Of a stretch of 64,000 nucleotides of DNA, positions 1 through 8,794 are shown piece after piece. Origin of the DNA: Pelagibacterales bacterium SAG-MED43 (GTDB lineage Bacteria; Pseudomonadota; Alphaproteobacteria; Pelagibacterales; Pelagibacteraceae); the NCBI GenBank assembly GCA_014653535.1, contig JACWEK010000003.1:1-64000 (forward strand), read 5' to 3'. The position numbers were made by a program, and so were the translations under genes. How positions within the stretch are numbered: the stretch's first letter is position 1; each line of letters starts with the position of its first letter. Below the pieces are notes generated by a model, which ran no database searches, was not told the origin of the DNA, and was given only the letters and a program-made list of their open reading frames with translations.

Positions 1-428
1 AATAATTGGGCCTATCACCATACACTTTATTTGTTGAAGTATAAATAAATGAGGACTCTGGGCAATAAATTCTCATTGCTTCCAATAGATTAAGAGTTCC
101 ATTTGCATTTACACCAAAATCAACGAATGGCTCTCTTGCTGCCCAGTCATGAGATGGTTGTGCAGCAGTATGAATTATAGATTTGATTTGACTTCTGTGA
201 CTTTTAAAAATTTTAAAAACTTTTTTTTTATTTCTAATATCTATTGAAAAATGCTTATATTTTTTATGTTTTTTTAAAAGCAATTCTTTCCATTTATTAC
301 TGCTTTTTTTACCAAAAAAATAACTTCTTAAATCGTTATCTATACCCAAGACTTTTTTATTTTTATTTAAATAAAATTCGCTAGCAGCAGAACCAATTAA
401 TCCAGTAGATCCAGTAATTAAAATCATT
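1..428 (-). CDS. NAD-dependent sugar epimerase, N-terminal part only (CDP-paratose 2-epimerase-like), start codon out of frame
   Basis: Extended SDR epimerase that runs off the left edge; about 141 residues of the N-terminal Rossmann half are present. Seen: the glycine motif GSTGLIG just after the start, the segment AAQPSHDWAARE, and TSTNKVYG near the edge. The last two are typical of the tyvelose/CDP-paratose 2-epimerase branch, which epimerises C2 of a nucleotide-bound dideoxyhexose. The expected opening M-I-L-I-T-G is almost there, but the ATG at 426-428 is followed by five T instead of four, so it lies one base out of frame; the coding frame itself has TGA at 425-427 and no ATG before the glycine motif. 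Either a +1 homopolymer error or mutation, or a non-ATG start. Divergent from the epimerase at 497. Family call is firm, substrate is not. Confidence 0.75.
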
Positions 429-496
429 ATTAGGTTGTTTTGATATTATCAAAACAATATATATTCTAATATATAATTTAATAAATAAAATATTTA

Positions 497-1498
497 ATGA
501 AAATATTGATAACTGGCTCCTCAGGTTTTATTGGATTTCATCTTTCAGTGCTTCTTTTGAAGAAAGGCATCAAAGTTAAAGGTATTGACTGTATGAATAA
601 CTATTATGATGTAAAACTTAAAAAAGCTCGATTAAATATTCTTAAAAAGTACAAAAATTTTTCATTTAGTAAAATTAATCTTGAAAATGAAAAAAAAATT
701 AATTTAGTATTTAAAAAATTTAAACCAAAAATCGTAATTCACTTGGCTGCACAAGCTGGTGTAAGATATAGTATAGACAAACCAAGAGTATATTTAAAAT
801 CAAATATTGATGGATTTTTTAATGTTATAGAAGCTTCATATAAAGTTAACGTAAAACATTTGATAATGGCTTCTAGTTCTTCTGTATATGGTGCAAATCG
901 AAGTATCCCATTTAAAGAAATTGATAAAACAGAAACTCAATTAAGTATTTACGCTGCAACTAAAAAAGCTAATGAAAGTATGGCACATTCGTACTCAAAC
1001 ATATGGAAAATCCCAATCACAATGCTGAGATTTTTTACAGTTTATGGTCCATGGGGAAGACCAGATATGGCTTTGTTTAAATTTACAAAAGGAATAATAA
1101 ATAATACTCCAATAGACATATATAATAATGGTAATATGTATCGAGATTTCACATACATAGATGATATTGTGAAAGGTATCTATTTATTAATAAATAAAAT
1201 ACCCAATAAAAAACAAATTGGAAAATATAAAAATGATAGTCTTTCTAATGTTGCCCCTTTTAGAGTTTTAAATATTGGCAATTCAAATAAAGTTCTGTTA
1301 CTGAATTTTTTAAAAGAAATTGAAAATCGATTAAACAAAAAATCAAAAAGAAAATATTTACCTTTACAAAAAGGTGATGTAAAAGAAACATTATCAAATA
1401 TTAATCTTTTAAAATCTTTAACAAAATACAATCCAAAAACGAATTATAAAAAAGGAATTGGAGAATTCATCACATGGTACAAAGACTATTATAAGTAA
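497..1498 (+). CDS. NAD-dependent epimerase, UDP-glucuronate 4-epimerase-like
   Basis: Extended SDR enzyme of 333 residues, normal length. Seen: Rossmann motif GSSGFIG at residues 7-13; the stretch CMNNYYDVKLKKARL near residues 32-46, which is characteristic of UDP-glucuronate 4-epimerases (CapI/LspL type); LAAQAGVRYS; SSSVYG; and the catalytic YxxxK as YAATK. It would convert UDP-glucuronate to UDP-galacturonate in the cytoplasm for surface polysaccharide. The neighbours (sugar dehydrogenase and glycosyltransferases) support this. The start is the first ATG of an otherwise fully open frame. It is divergent from the partial epimerase and convergent, one base apart, with the glycosyltransferase at 1500. 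Substrate specificity is inferred from motifs only. Confidence 0.82.
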   Translation: MKILITGSSGFIGFHLSVLLLKKGIKVKGIDCMNNYYDVKLKKARLNILKKYKNFSFSKINLENEKKINLVFKKFKPKIVIHLAAQAGVRYSIDKPRVYLKSNIDGFFNVIEASYKVNVKHLIMASSSSVYGANRSIPFKEIDKTETQLSIYAATKKANESMAHSYSNIWKIPITMLRFFTVYGPWGRPDMALFKFTKGIINNTPIDIYNNGNMYRDFTYIDDIVKGIYLLINKIPNKKQIGKYKNDSLSNVAPFRVLNIGNSNKVLLLNFLKEIENRLNKKSKRKYLPLQKGDVKETLSNINLLKSLTKYNPKTNYKKGIGEFITWYKDYYK

Positions 1499-1499
1499 A

Positions 1500-2657
1500 T
1501 TAGATTAAGATTTTTTTTAAAACTAAACTGTGATGATAAAAAGTATACCCTTTAAGTCTTTTTTTAAGTTTAATCTTTTTTGATATTCTGTTTGCTTCAT
1601 TATCTTTTAAAAAGTCATTTATGGATTTTAAAAAACTAGAAGGGTTATTGGATTGGAATAAATAACCACCATCTTCATTTACAATTTCTTTTGGGCCATT
1701 TGGACAATCACTAGTGATAACTTGGCAATTATTATAACCTGCTTCTACCAAAACAAATCCTGGATCTTCCCACAAAGATGTTAAAACTAGACATTTTGAT
1801 TTTTTCATAAAGTAATGAACATTATCAGTATTATTTATTACAATTATTCTTTCTGAGATATTCAATTTTTTTGCTAATTTATTAAATATTTCTTCATCCT
1901 CACCATGGCCAATAAAAAGAAAATACAAGTTTTTATTTAATCTTAAAATTTCTGGTATGCATTTTAAATAAAAAATAAAATTTTTCTGTTTTGTGAATCT
2001 TCCAATGGATAAAAAAAAATCTTTTTCTAATACAATTTTTTCAGAATTAACTGATAGTGATACTTTTTTTGATTTTGATTTTTGAATTTCTGTACATTTA
2101 ATTATTGGGTCTTTTAAAACTATTAATTTGTCTTTAAGAAATGAAAATCTAGATAGGTCTCTTAAAGTATCTTGTGTAGGACATGTAATTTTGTAAATTT
2201 TTTTACTACTTAATTTCCAAATTATTTTACGAATAAATGTCATTTTTGGTAATCCAGAAACCCTAAGAATTAATTTTGTTTCATAACTTTTAAAAATGAA
2301 CAGTAATAGTGGCAAAGAAGTTATTAGATGTATTATTAAATATTTTGGTTTTTGAGTAATTAATTGATGGTGTAATGGTAGTAGACTCTTAAAAAAAATA
2401 TATAAATAGGCAAATCTACTTCTTATGAACCCATCTTTTTTAAATGAATTAAACATAGAATTTTTATTTAAGTGTATAACTTCTATATTCCTTCTATTTA
2501 GTTCCAGAGAATAATCTTGCCATTCATGAACTGCATCTAAAATAATTGCTTTATATTTATCATTTAAGTATTTATTAACTGCTTCAACTGAATTAATAAC
2601 AGACTTAACTGTAGCAACTTTTGATGTAAATGGTGACCAGTATAGTATTTTGTTCAT
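1500..2657 (-). CDS. Glycosyltransferase family 4 (group 1)
   Basis: 385-residue GT-B fold glycosyltransferase. The C-terminal Rossmann half carries the donor-site features of GT4 enzymes: FLSIGRFTKQKNF near residue 215, then FIGHGEDEE, and the E(x7)E-like motif in EDPGFVLVEAGYN near residue 300. It would transfer a sugar from a nucleotide donor during assembly of a surface glycan on the inner face of the membrane. It is divergent from the UDP-sugar dehydrogenase at 2712, with only about 54 bases between start codons. No donor or acceptor can be read from sequence. Family call is strong. Confidence 0.85.
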   Translation of the reverse strand: MNKILYWSPFTSKVATVKSVINSVEAVNKYLNDKYKAIILDAVHEWQDYSLELNRRNIEVIHLNKNSMFNSFKKDGFIRSRFAYLYIFFKSLLPLHHQLITQKPKYLIIHLITSLPLLLFIFKSYETKLILRVSGLPKMTFIRKIIWKLSSKKIYKITCPTQDTLRDLSRFSFLKDKLIVLKDPIIKCTEIQKSKSKKVSLSVNSEKIVLEKDFFLSIGRFTKQKNFIFYLKCIPEILRLNKNLYFLFIGHGEDEEIFNKLAKKLNISERIIVINNTDNVHYFMKKSKCLVLTSLWEDPGFVLVEAGYNNCQVITSDCPNGPKEIVNEDGGYLFQSNNPSSFLKSINDFLKDNEANRISKKIKLKKRLKGYTFYHHSLVLKKILI

Positions 2658-2711
2658 TAAATTGTTAATTGATAATAATATAGTTTGATATAATAAAATA
2701 TAGTTTTATTA

Positions 2712-3923
2712 ATGAAAAAAATTTTTCCATGTATAATTGGTCTTGGTTATGTTGGGCTGCCCTTATTTGTCTCTTTAAAAAAAAAATTTCAAATGATTGG
2801 TTATGACATAAGCAAAACTAGGACTAAAGAGCTTAAAAAATATATTGATAGAAATAAAGAATTTACCCGAAAAGATCTTAAACTTGAAAATAAATCTTTA
2901 ATTACATCTGACCATGTTGATATTAAAGACTCGAATTTTTATATTGTAACAGTACCAACTCCAATTAAGAAAAATAAATATCCTGATCTAAACTATATTA
3001 AATCAGCATTTAAGATAATTTCAAAATATATTAAAAATAACGATATAGTGTTTCTAGAATCAACAGTTTATCCAGGTACAACACTTAAAATCTGTAAAAA
3101 TATAATCAAAAAAAAAAATAAAAATATTAATTTTTTTATTGGTTATAGTTCTGAAAGAGTCAATCCGGGAGATAAAATCCATAATATAAAAAATATACCC
3201 AAAGTAGTTTCTATTGATGCAAATAACAAAATTGTTTCATTAGTAAAAAAAGTTTATCAAAATGTCTCAAAAAAAATTGTTTTTACAAAAAAAATTAACG
3301 AAGCTGAATTATCAAAACTAATTGAAAACACTCAAAGAGACCTTAATATTGGTTTGATGAATGAGATAATGATTTTGTGTGAAAAAGCTAATTTAGATTT
3401 CAATGAAGTAATACGATTAGCAAAAACCAAATGGAATTTCTTAAATTTTAAACCAGGTCTAGTTGGAGGACATTGCTTACCAGTTGATCCATATTATCTT
3501 AGTTATTACGCCAAAAAATTAAAATACAATACAGAAATTACTCTTGCTGCTAGAAAAACGAATAACTCAATGGAACAATTTGTTTTAAAAAAAATAATTT
3601 TGAAATTAAAAAAATTAAGAAATTTCAAAAAGAGAAAAATTACAGTAATGGGACTAACATACAAATCAAACGTGCCTGATTACAGAAATTCACTTGCAGT
3701 AAATATTTATTATAAGTTAAAAAGAATGAATAAAAATATTAAAGCGTATGATCCAATTATTGAAGATAGTTTTATTAAAAAAAATAATATTAATACTAAT
3801 TTTAAAGAGATAATGAAATCGGAAATATTTATCATTTTAGTTAAACATGATCAAATAGGTGAAATGGTAAGAGCCGCAAAGAAAAACAAAAAAGTAATAA
3901 TTGATCCATTATCATTAATTTAA
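2712..3923 (+). CDS. UDP-sugar 6-dehydrogenase (UDP-GlcNAc/GalNAc dehydrogenase, WbpO/TviB-like)
   Basis: Nucleotide-sugar dehydrogenase of the UDP-Glc/GDP-Man family, 403 residues. Seen: N-terminal NAD motif IGLGYVGLPL near residues 9-18, FLESTVYPGTT, SSERVNPGD, the substrate segment NTQRDLNIGLMNE, and the active-site cysteine in GGHCLPVDPYYL near residue 257. The C-terminal UDP-binding domain has GLTYKSNVPDYRNS. These match the branch that oxidises UDP-HexNAc to UDP-HexNAcA (WbpO, TviB, WbpA) better than UDP-glucose dehydrogenase. Together with the epimerase at 497 it suggests a uronic-acid-containing surface polymer. The following glycosyltransferase begins 3 bases downstream, so the two are surely co-transcribed. 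Confidence 0.85.
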   Translation: MKKIFPCIIGLGYVGLPLFVSLKKKFQMIGYDISKTRTKELKKYIDRNKEFTRKDLKLENKSLITSDHVDIKDSNFYIVTVPTPIKKNKYPDLNYIKSAFKIISKYIKNNDIVFLESTVYPGTTLKICKNIIKKKNKNINFFIGYSSERVNPGDKIHNIKNIPKVVSIDANNKIVSLVKKVYQNVSKKIVFTKKINEAELSKLIENTQRDLNIGLMNEIMILCEKANLDFNEVIRLAKTKWNFLNFKPGLVGGHCLPVDPYYLSYYAKKLKYNTEITLAARKTNNSMEQFVLKKIILKLKKLRNFKKRKITVMGLTYKSNVPDYRNSLAVNIYYKLKRMNKNIKAYDPIIEDSFIKKNNINTNFKEIMKSEIFIILVKHDQIGEMVRAAKKNKKVIIDPLSLI

Positions 3924-3926
3924 TTA

Positions 3927-5045
3927 ATGAGTAAAAAAATTAATAATCAAAGAGTAATTTTCTTTTTACCTGTATTTAGCTCAGGTGGAACATCTGAATC
4001 TATAGTCAAACTTTCTAAGTTTTTAAATGATCAAAACTACTCAATATCTATAATTTCTATTGGAAAAAATAAATACAAAAAATATCTACAAAAAATTGGA
4101 TGTGATGTTCACGAAATTAAAAAAAGGAGAGCTTTATTTTCTATATTCGAATTAAGAAAATTAATTAAAAAAGATTTAAAAAAAAAATACTTTAAAACTA
4201 TATTAATTTCAAACATACATTATGCTAATATTATTTCCTTTATTTCTTGTTATAATCTCGATGGTATTAAGACAATTTTTACTGAAAGGAGCTCGTTATC
4301 TGAATTAGCTATTTACAACAATTTTTTCAATTTTATTAAAAACAAATTAATTTTTTTTCTGGCCAAGTATTTTTATAAATTTGCAAATATTGTAGTTACT
4401 AATTCAAAATTTGAAAAAAATTATATCAAAAATAACTTTAACGTAAAAAATGTTATTTATATTAACCCTCCATCTATAACCAAAGTAGAAAGAGATGATA
4501 AAAATAATAAAAAAAATAATGATTTAAAAAAAATAATTTATGTTGGGAGACTATCTAAAGAAAAAGGTGTTATAACTATCTTAAAGGCATTATCTAGAAT
4601 TAAAGATAAATACAATTTCAAATTTGAGATATTTGGTGAAGGTGTAGAAAAAAAAACTATAAAAAATTTCATAAAAGAAAACAAATTATCCAAAAAGGTT
4701 TTATTTAAGGGATTTTATAAAGATAAATTAAAAATTTTTAAAAATAAAGATTTATTCATTAATGCATCTTGGTTTGAGGGCTTACCAAATGCTCTTGTAC
4801 AGTCACTAAATTACAATGTTTTTCCAATTTGCAGCAAATCTCCAGGTGGAAATTTTGAAGTTATTAAATATGGACAACTAGGTTTGGTTTTTAACACATA
4901 TAGTAGTGAAGATCTTAAGAAAAAAATTTTGTTATATTTTAAAAAAAATTTAAAACTTCCACAAAAAACTAGAATAAATCATTTAAAAAATTTTACTCAA
5001 TTTAAATCTAATCAGGAATATTTAAAAACCCTTAAAAGTATTTAA
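3927..5045 (+). CDS. Glycosyltransferase family 4
   Basis: 372-residue GT4 enzyme. Seen: N-terminal glycine-rich FSSGGTSESI, then the donor-binding half with IIYVGRLSKEKGVITILKAL near residue 205, FEIFGEGVE, and NASWFEGLPNALVQSL near residue 280, which contains the conserved glutamate used in nucleotide-sugar binding. The order resembles N-acetylgalactosamine/galacturonate transferases of capsule loci (PglA-like), but specificity cannot be set. It follows the dehydrogenase by 3 bases and closes the polysaccharide block; the next gene converges from the other strand about 30 bases away without an obvious terminator hairpin. Confidence 0.85.
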   Translation: MSKKINNQRVIFFLPVFSSGGTSESIVKLSKFLNDQNYSISIISIGKNKYKKYLQKIGCDVHEIKKRRALFSIFELRKLIKKDLKKKYFKTILISNIHYANIISFISCYNLDGIKTIFTERSSLSELAIYNNFFNFIKNKLIFFLAKYFYKFANIVVTNSKFEKNYIKNNFNVKNVIYINPPSITKVERDDKNNKKNNDLKKIIYVGRLSKEKGVITILKALSRIKDKYNFKFEIFGEGVEKKTIKNFIKENKLSKKVLFKGFYKDKLKIFKNKDLFINASWFEGLPNALVQSLNYNVFPICSKSPGGNFEVIKYGQLGLVFNTYSSEDLKKKILLYFKKNLKLPQKTRINHLKNFTQFKSNQEYLKTLKSI

Positions 5046-5076
5046 TAAATATTAAATATTATAATAATCACTTTTA

Positions 5077-6189
5077 TTAAAGAATTAAAGATGGATCAAC
5101 AAACTCATGACCAAATACATCAGCAACTGCTTTATAGGTTACTTGACCCTTGTATATATTAAGTCCTGCCAAAAAGTTTTTATCTTCTACTAAAGCTTTT
5201 TGGTAACCTTTGTTTGCTAATTTTACTAAGAAAGGAAGAGTTGCTTTATTTAGAGCTAATGTTGAAGTTCTAGGAACTCCACCAGGCATATTTGCTACAC
5301 AATAATGAACTACATCATCTACAATGTAAGTGGGGTCACCATGAGTTGTTGGTTTGCTAGTTTCTACACAGCCTCCTTGGTCTATTGCTACATCAACTAT
5401 TACAGAACCTCTTTTCATTAATTTTAACATATCTTTTGTAACTAACTTTGGTGCTTCAGCTCCAGGTATAAGTACACCCCCAACTACTAGATCTGCCTCT
5501 GAAATTAAATTATTCAAATCTATTTTATCACTTTGTTCAGGAATAATTTTATCACCAAACATTTGCACTAATTGTTTTAATCTTGCTTCTGATTTATCAA
5601 CTATATGAACTCGAGCTTGCATCCCTGTTGCTATAACTGCAGCATTTTCTCCAACTACTCCACCTCCTAAAATTACTACTGTTCCTCCAGTTACTCCTGG
5701 TGCGCCTCCTAATAAAAGACCTCTACCTTTTTGATTTTTTTCTAAACAATGCGCCCCTGCTTGAACGGACATTCTTCCTGCAACAGCACTCATAGGTGCC
5801 AGCAAAGGAAGCTTCCCATTATCATCAGTTACAGTTTCATAAGCAATATTGATACTTTTAGATTTGATTAATCCCTCAGTAAGTTCTTTTGCAGCAGCTA
5901 AATGAAGATAAGTATAAACAATTTGATTTTCTCTAATCATGTCTACTTCAACTTTTTGAGGCTCTTTTACTTTAACAATTATTTCAGCATCATTAAAAAT
6001 GTCAGCTGCACTATCAGCTATTTTTGCACCAGCTTTTATATATTGATCATTTTCAAAACCAGCTTCAAAACCACCATTATTTTCAACTAAAACTTCGTGA
6101 CCCTCAGATACCAGAGTTTTTACACTTTCGGGTGTTAACCCAATTCTATTTTCTTGAGGTTTTATTTCTTTAGGTACGCCTATCCGCAT
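5077..6189 (-). CDS. ald: Alanine dehydrogenase
   Basis: NAD-dependent alanine dehydrogenase, 370 residues, full length. Seen: N-terminal IGVPKEIKPQENRIGLTPE, the YLHLAAAKELTEG segment with the catalytic histidine near residue 96, Rossmann motif ILGGGVVGENAA near residues 174-185, and VDVAIDQGGCVETS. It interconverts alanine and pyruvate plus ammonium. It lies directly downstream of a pyruvate-dependent omega-aminotransferase on the same strand, a pairing known from taurine catabolism where Ald regenerates pyruvate and releases ammonium. About 45 bases separate the two genes. Confidence 0.95.
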   Translation of the reverse strand: MRIGVPKEIKPQENRIGLTPESVKTLVSEGHEVLVENNGGFEAGFENDQYIKAGAKIADSAADIFNDAEIIVKVKEPQKVEVDMIRENQIVYTYLHLAAAKELTEGLIKSKSINIAYETVTDDNGKLPLLAPMSAVAGRMSVQAGAHCLEKNQKGRGLLLGGAPGVTGGTVVILGGGVVGENAAVIATGMQARVHIVDKSEARLKQLVQMFGDKIIPEQSDKIDLNNLISEADLVVGGVLIPGAEAPKLVTKDMLKLMKRGSVIVDVAIDQGGCVETSKPTTHGDPTYIVDDVVHYCVANMPGGVPRTSTLALNKATLPFLVKLANKGYQKALVEDKNFLAGLNIYKGQVTYKAVADVFGHEFVDPSLIL

Positions 6190-6233
6190 TATCTCTCTCT
6201 GTGTTAATTATAGATATGTAAAATATAAGCTAA

Positions 6234-7581
6234 CTAGTTCTTTTGGTTCTTTTGATAATTAGTGATACCTGTTCTTAATTTATCAATAATCTCATCGATG
6301 TGTTTTTTTTCACATATAAATTGTGGAGCAATGATTAAACAATCACCAGTTGCTTTAAAGTTTACACCTGCTTCATAACATGATTTAAAAGTTTCGTATC
6401 CGGCTTTACCGGGTTTCGTATTTAGTTTCATATCTATTCCACCCATCATTCCATAACCTCTTATATTATCTACAGATTCTAAATCTTGAAGTGAGAATAA
6501 ACCTTTTTGAAAATAGGGTGCTAAATCTTTTGCTCGATTAAAAATGTCCTCTTTCTCAAAAATGTCTTGAACAGCCAGCGCAGCAGCAACCGCAACAGGA
6601 ATTCCTGAATAAGTATAACCATGAAATAATTCAACTGAACCCATTGGAGATGAGTCCATTACCGCATCATAAATATAATCGTTACAAGCAACAACTCCCA
6701 TTGGTACAACTCCATTAGTGGTAGCTTTTGCCATTGTCATAATATCTGGAGTGACTCCAAATTCATGTGCTGCAAATTTTGATCCAGTCCTTCCCCATCC
6801 AGTAATAACTTCATCAAAAATTAACAAAATTCCATGCTTATCACAAATCTCTCTTAATTTTTGTAAATAACCTTTTGGAGGAACTAGTGTTCCCGTTGAT
6901 CCAGCAATAGGCTCGACTATACATGCAGCAATATTTTCACCACCGAAGTTTGCACATATAGTTTCTAAATCATTTGCTAAGTAGTCACCTGTTTCTGGTT
7001 GACCACTAACAAATTTATGTTCTGGTAAGTGAGTGTGACTAATATGTTGAACGCCGGGCATCAAGACACTGGCAAATGTTTTAACATTATTAATCATTCC
7101 ACCAACTGAAATACATCCTATATTCATTCCGTGGTATCCACGTTCTCTACCTACAAATCTAAATCTCTCTGCATGCCCTTTGGATCTATGGTATGCGATA
7201 GCAATTTTAAGAGCAGTTTCAACCGCTGTAGAACCACAAATTGTATAAAAAAATTTTATTTAGATCACCTGGAGTATGTTTTGAAATTTTTGTTGCTAGT
7301 TCAAAAGAGCCTCCAAAACCTTGTTGAAAAGGTTGAGCGTAATCTAAAGTTTCTAATTGTTTTGTTACTGCTTCAGTAATTTCTCTTCTTCCATGACCTA
7401 AGGGATTACAAAATAATCCTGAGCTTGCATCAATCTGAGTTTTACCATGATGAGTTTTTAAGTATACGCCTTTAGCTTCAGTAATTAATCTTGGATTTTT
7501 TTTAAAATCTTTATTAGATGTAAATGGCATCCAATGTTCATTTAGTGAATTTGGAACTGACGTTCTATTTTCTGAGCTCAT
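6234..7581 (-). pseudogene. Class III omega-amino acid:pyruvate aminotransferase (taurine/beta-alanine type), frameshifted
   Basis: PLP-dependent aminotransferase of about 448 residues once one base is removed. The 5' part (7581 to about 7254) and the 3' part (about 7246 to 6234) are in different frames. The break lies in a run of seven A at 7247-7253 (T in the coding strand). With six bases the reading passes cleanly from PGDLNKIF into YTICGSTAVETALK, as expected for the family. Other motifs: LNEHWMPFT near the N-terminus, DEVITGWGRTG, and the PLP lysine in MAKATTNG. Position between ald and tauA suggests taurine or beta-alanine as amino donor, giving sulfoacetaldehyde (or malonate semialdehyde) and alanine. 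All other motifs are intact, so a sequencing error or very recent mutation is likely. Substrate is inferred from context. Confidence 0.85.
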
Positions 7582-7657
7582 AAATATTTTTTTTCTAATT
7601 AAAATTAAAAATTTAGAATCTGTTTAGACTAAAATAAATGCATTAACTACAACATTT

Positions 7658-7684
7658 TTGACACAACTCTAGATTGTATAGATT
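7658..7684 (+). promoter_or_regulatory. Possible tauA promoter in the divergent gap
   Basis: In the 184-base gap between the aminotransferase and tauA there is TTGACA at 7658-7663, followed after 15 bases by TAGATT at 7679-7684, a passable sigma70-like pair. Upstream at 7623-7633 sits a near-perfect palindrome, TTTAG-A-CTAAA, that could bind a regulator shared by the two divergent units. tauA also has a good ribosome binding site (AGAGGA) a few bases before its ATG. Assignment is by eye only. Confidence 0.3.
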
Positions 7685-7765
7685 TTTTTTTTTGTTTTAC
7701 TTCGGTTGAAAATTCAAATTAAATGAGAGTAATTTATATATAAATTAACTAACAAAGAGGAATAA

Positions 7766-8707
7766 ATGAAAAAAATAATTAGTTTTCTTTTAGGATGTTT
7801 TGTGGCTCTTAACTTAAGTATTTCAGTTGCAAATTCAGCAGCTAATGAAGTTAGAGTTGCTTACTTTCTAGAGTGGCCAAGTCCAAATCTAGAAGACATG
7901 CAAAAAAAAGCTTTTGCTAAAGCTCTAGGAGTTCCAGTAAAATGGACAAACTTCACTAATGGTGGAGCAATGACTGATGCAATGTTAGCGGGAGATATTG
8001 ATATTTCTTACTCACAAGGATTAGTACCATTTATTAATGCTGTAAAATCAAAAGCACCAATTAAACTAGTTGATATTGCTATGGAATACGGAATGGGAGG
8101 AACAACTTGTGTTACTTCTAATGCATCTGGAATTACAAAAGCAAATGCAACTGAGCTTGAAGGTAAAAAAGTTGCTGTTCCATTAGGAACAATGGCTGAG
8201 TATGTTTTCGATGAAAGCATGAAAGTTGTTGGCGCAGATAGAGGTAAAATGGATATAATTCAAATGGACCCAGAAGAAGGAGCTGCTGCTTTAGTGAGTG
8301 GTGATGTTGTAATGGCATGTTTGTTTGGAGGTAACTCTATTAAAGCTGCAACAGCTGTAGGATCAAGATTACTAACAGTTGACGAAGCAAGAGCGGCAGG
8401 TATTTTAGGAATAGATATCACTTCAGTAACTACAAAGTTTATGAAGGAAAACCCTGGAATGCTTAGAACTTTTATAGAAGTAACTCATGAAGCTAATGCT
8501 AGATATAAAGCTGGCAAAGCTGATATGAATGTTATGGCTAAAGCTTCTGAAATGAAAGTTGGAGATATGAAAGAAACTTTAAGTGGCTTTAAATTTCTAA
8601 CACCAGAAGAAACTAAAACTTCTATGGAAAGTGGAAATCTTGATGCATTCTTAAAAGGAATGGGAACACCAAGAGGAAACGTAGATACTAGTTTCTTACC
8701 TCTATAA
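7766..8707 (+). CDS. tauA: Taurine/sulfonate ABC transporter, periplasmic substrate-binding protein (TauA-like)
   Basis: Periplasmic binding protein of the TauA/SsuA family, 313 residues. Residues 1 to about 25 form a Sec signal peptide (KK start, hydrophobic core, cleavage near NSAANE). Seen in the mature part: RVAYFLEWPSP, AMLAGDIDISYSQGLVPF, GKKVAVPLGTMAEY and FKFLTPEET. It would capture an aliphatic sulfonate, most likely taurine, and deliver it to the membrane complex encoded downstream. Ribosome binding site AGAGGA is well placed. A strong hairpin with a T-run follows the gene, so it can be expressed well above tauB and tauC, which is usual for binding proteins. Ligand is inferred from family and neighbours. 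Confidence 0.85.
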   Translation: MKKIISFLLGCFVALNLSISVANSAANEVRVAYFLEWPSPNLEDMQKKAFAKALGVPVKWTNFTNGGAMTDAMLAGDIDISYSQGLVPFINAVKSKAPIKLVDIAMEYGMGGTTCVTSNASGITKANATELEGKKVAVPLGTMAEYVFDESMKVVGADRGKMDIIQMDPEEGAAALVSGDVVMACLFGGNSIKAATAVGSRLLTVDEARAAGILGIDITSVTTKFMKENPGMLRTFIEVTHEANARYKAGKADMNVMAKASEMKVGDMKETLSGFKFLTPEETKTSMESGNLDAFLKGMGTPRGNVDTSFLPL

Positions 8708-8730
8708 TTTTATAGAGAAAGAAAAATTTA

Positions 8731-8767
8731 ATAGGCGCCAATTTAATAGATTGGGGCCTATTTTTTT
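8731..8767 (+). terminator. Intra-operon terminator/attenuator between tauA and tauB
   Basis: Inverted repeat ATAGGCGCCAA (8731-8741) and TTGGGGCCTAT (8751-8761), with one mismatch and a 9-base loop, followed directly by a run of T. This is a rho-independent terminator shape. Placed 24 bases after the tauA stop and 27 before tauB, it should let only part of the transcripts continue into tauBC. Confidence 0.75.
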
Positions 8768-8794
8768 AATAAGAATTTTATATAAAGCTATTCT

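Noticed and set aside
7131-7379. Plus-strand frame over the frameshifted aminotransferase
   Set aside because: Lies antisense to conserved aminotransferase sequence; composition is that of a shadow.
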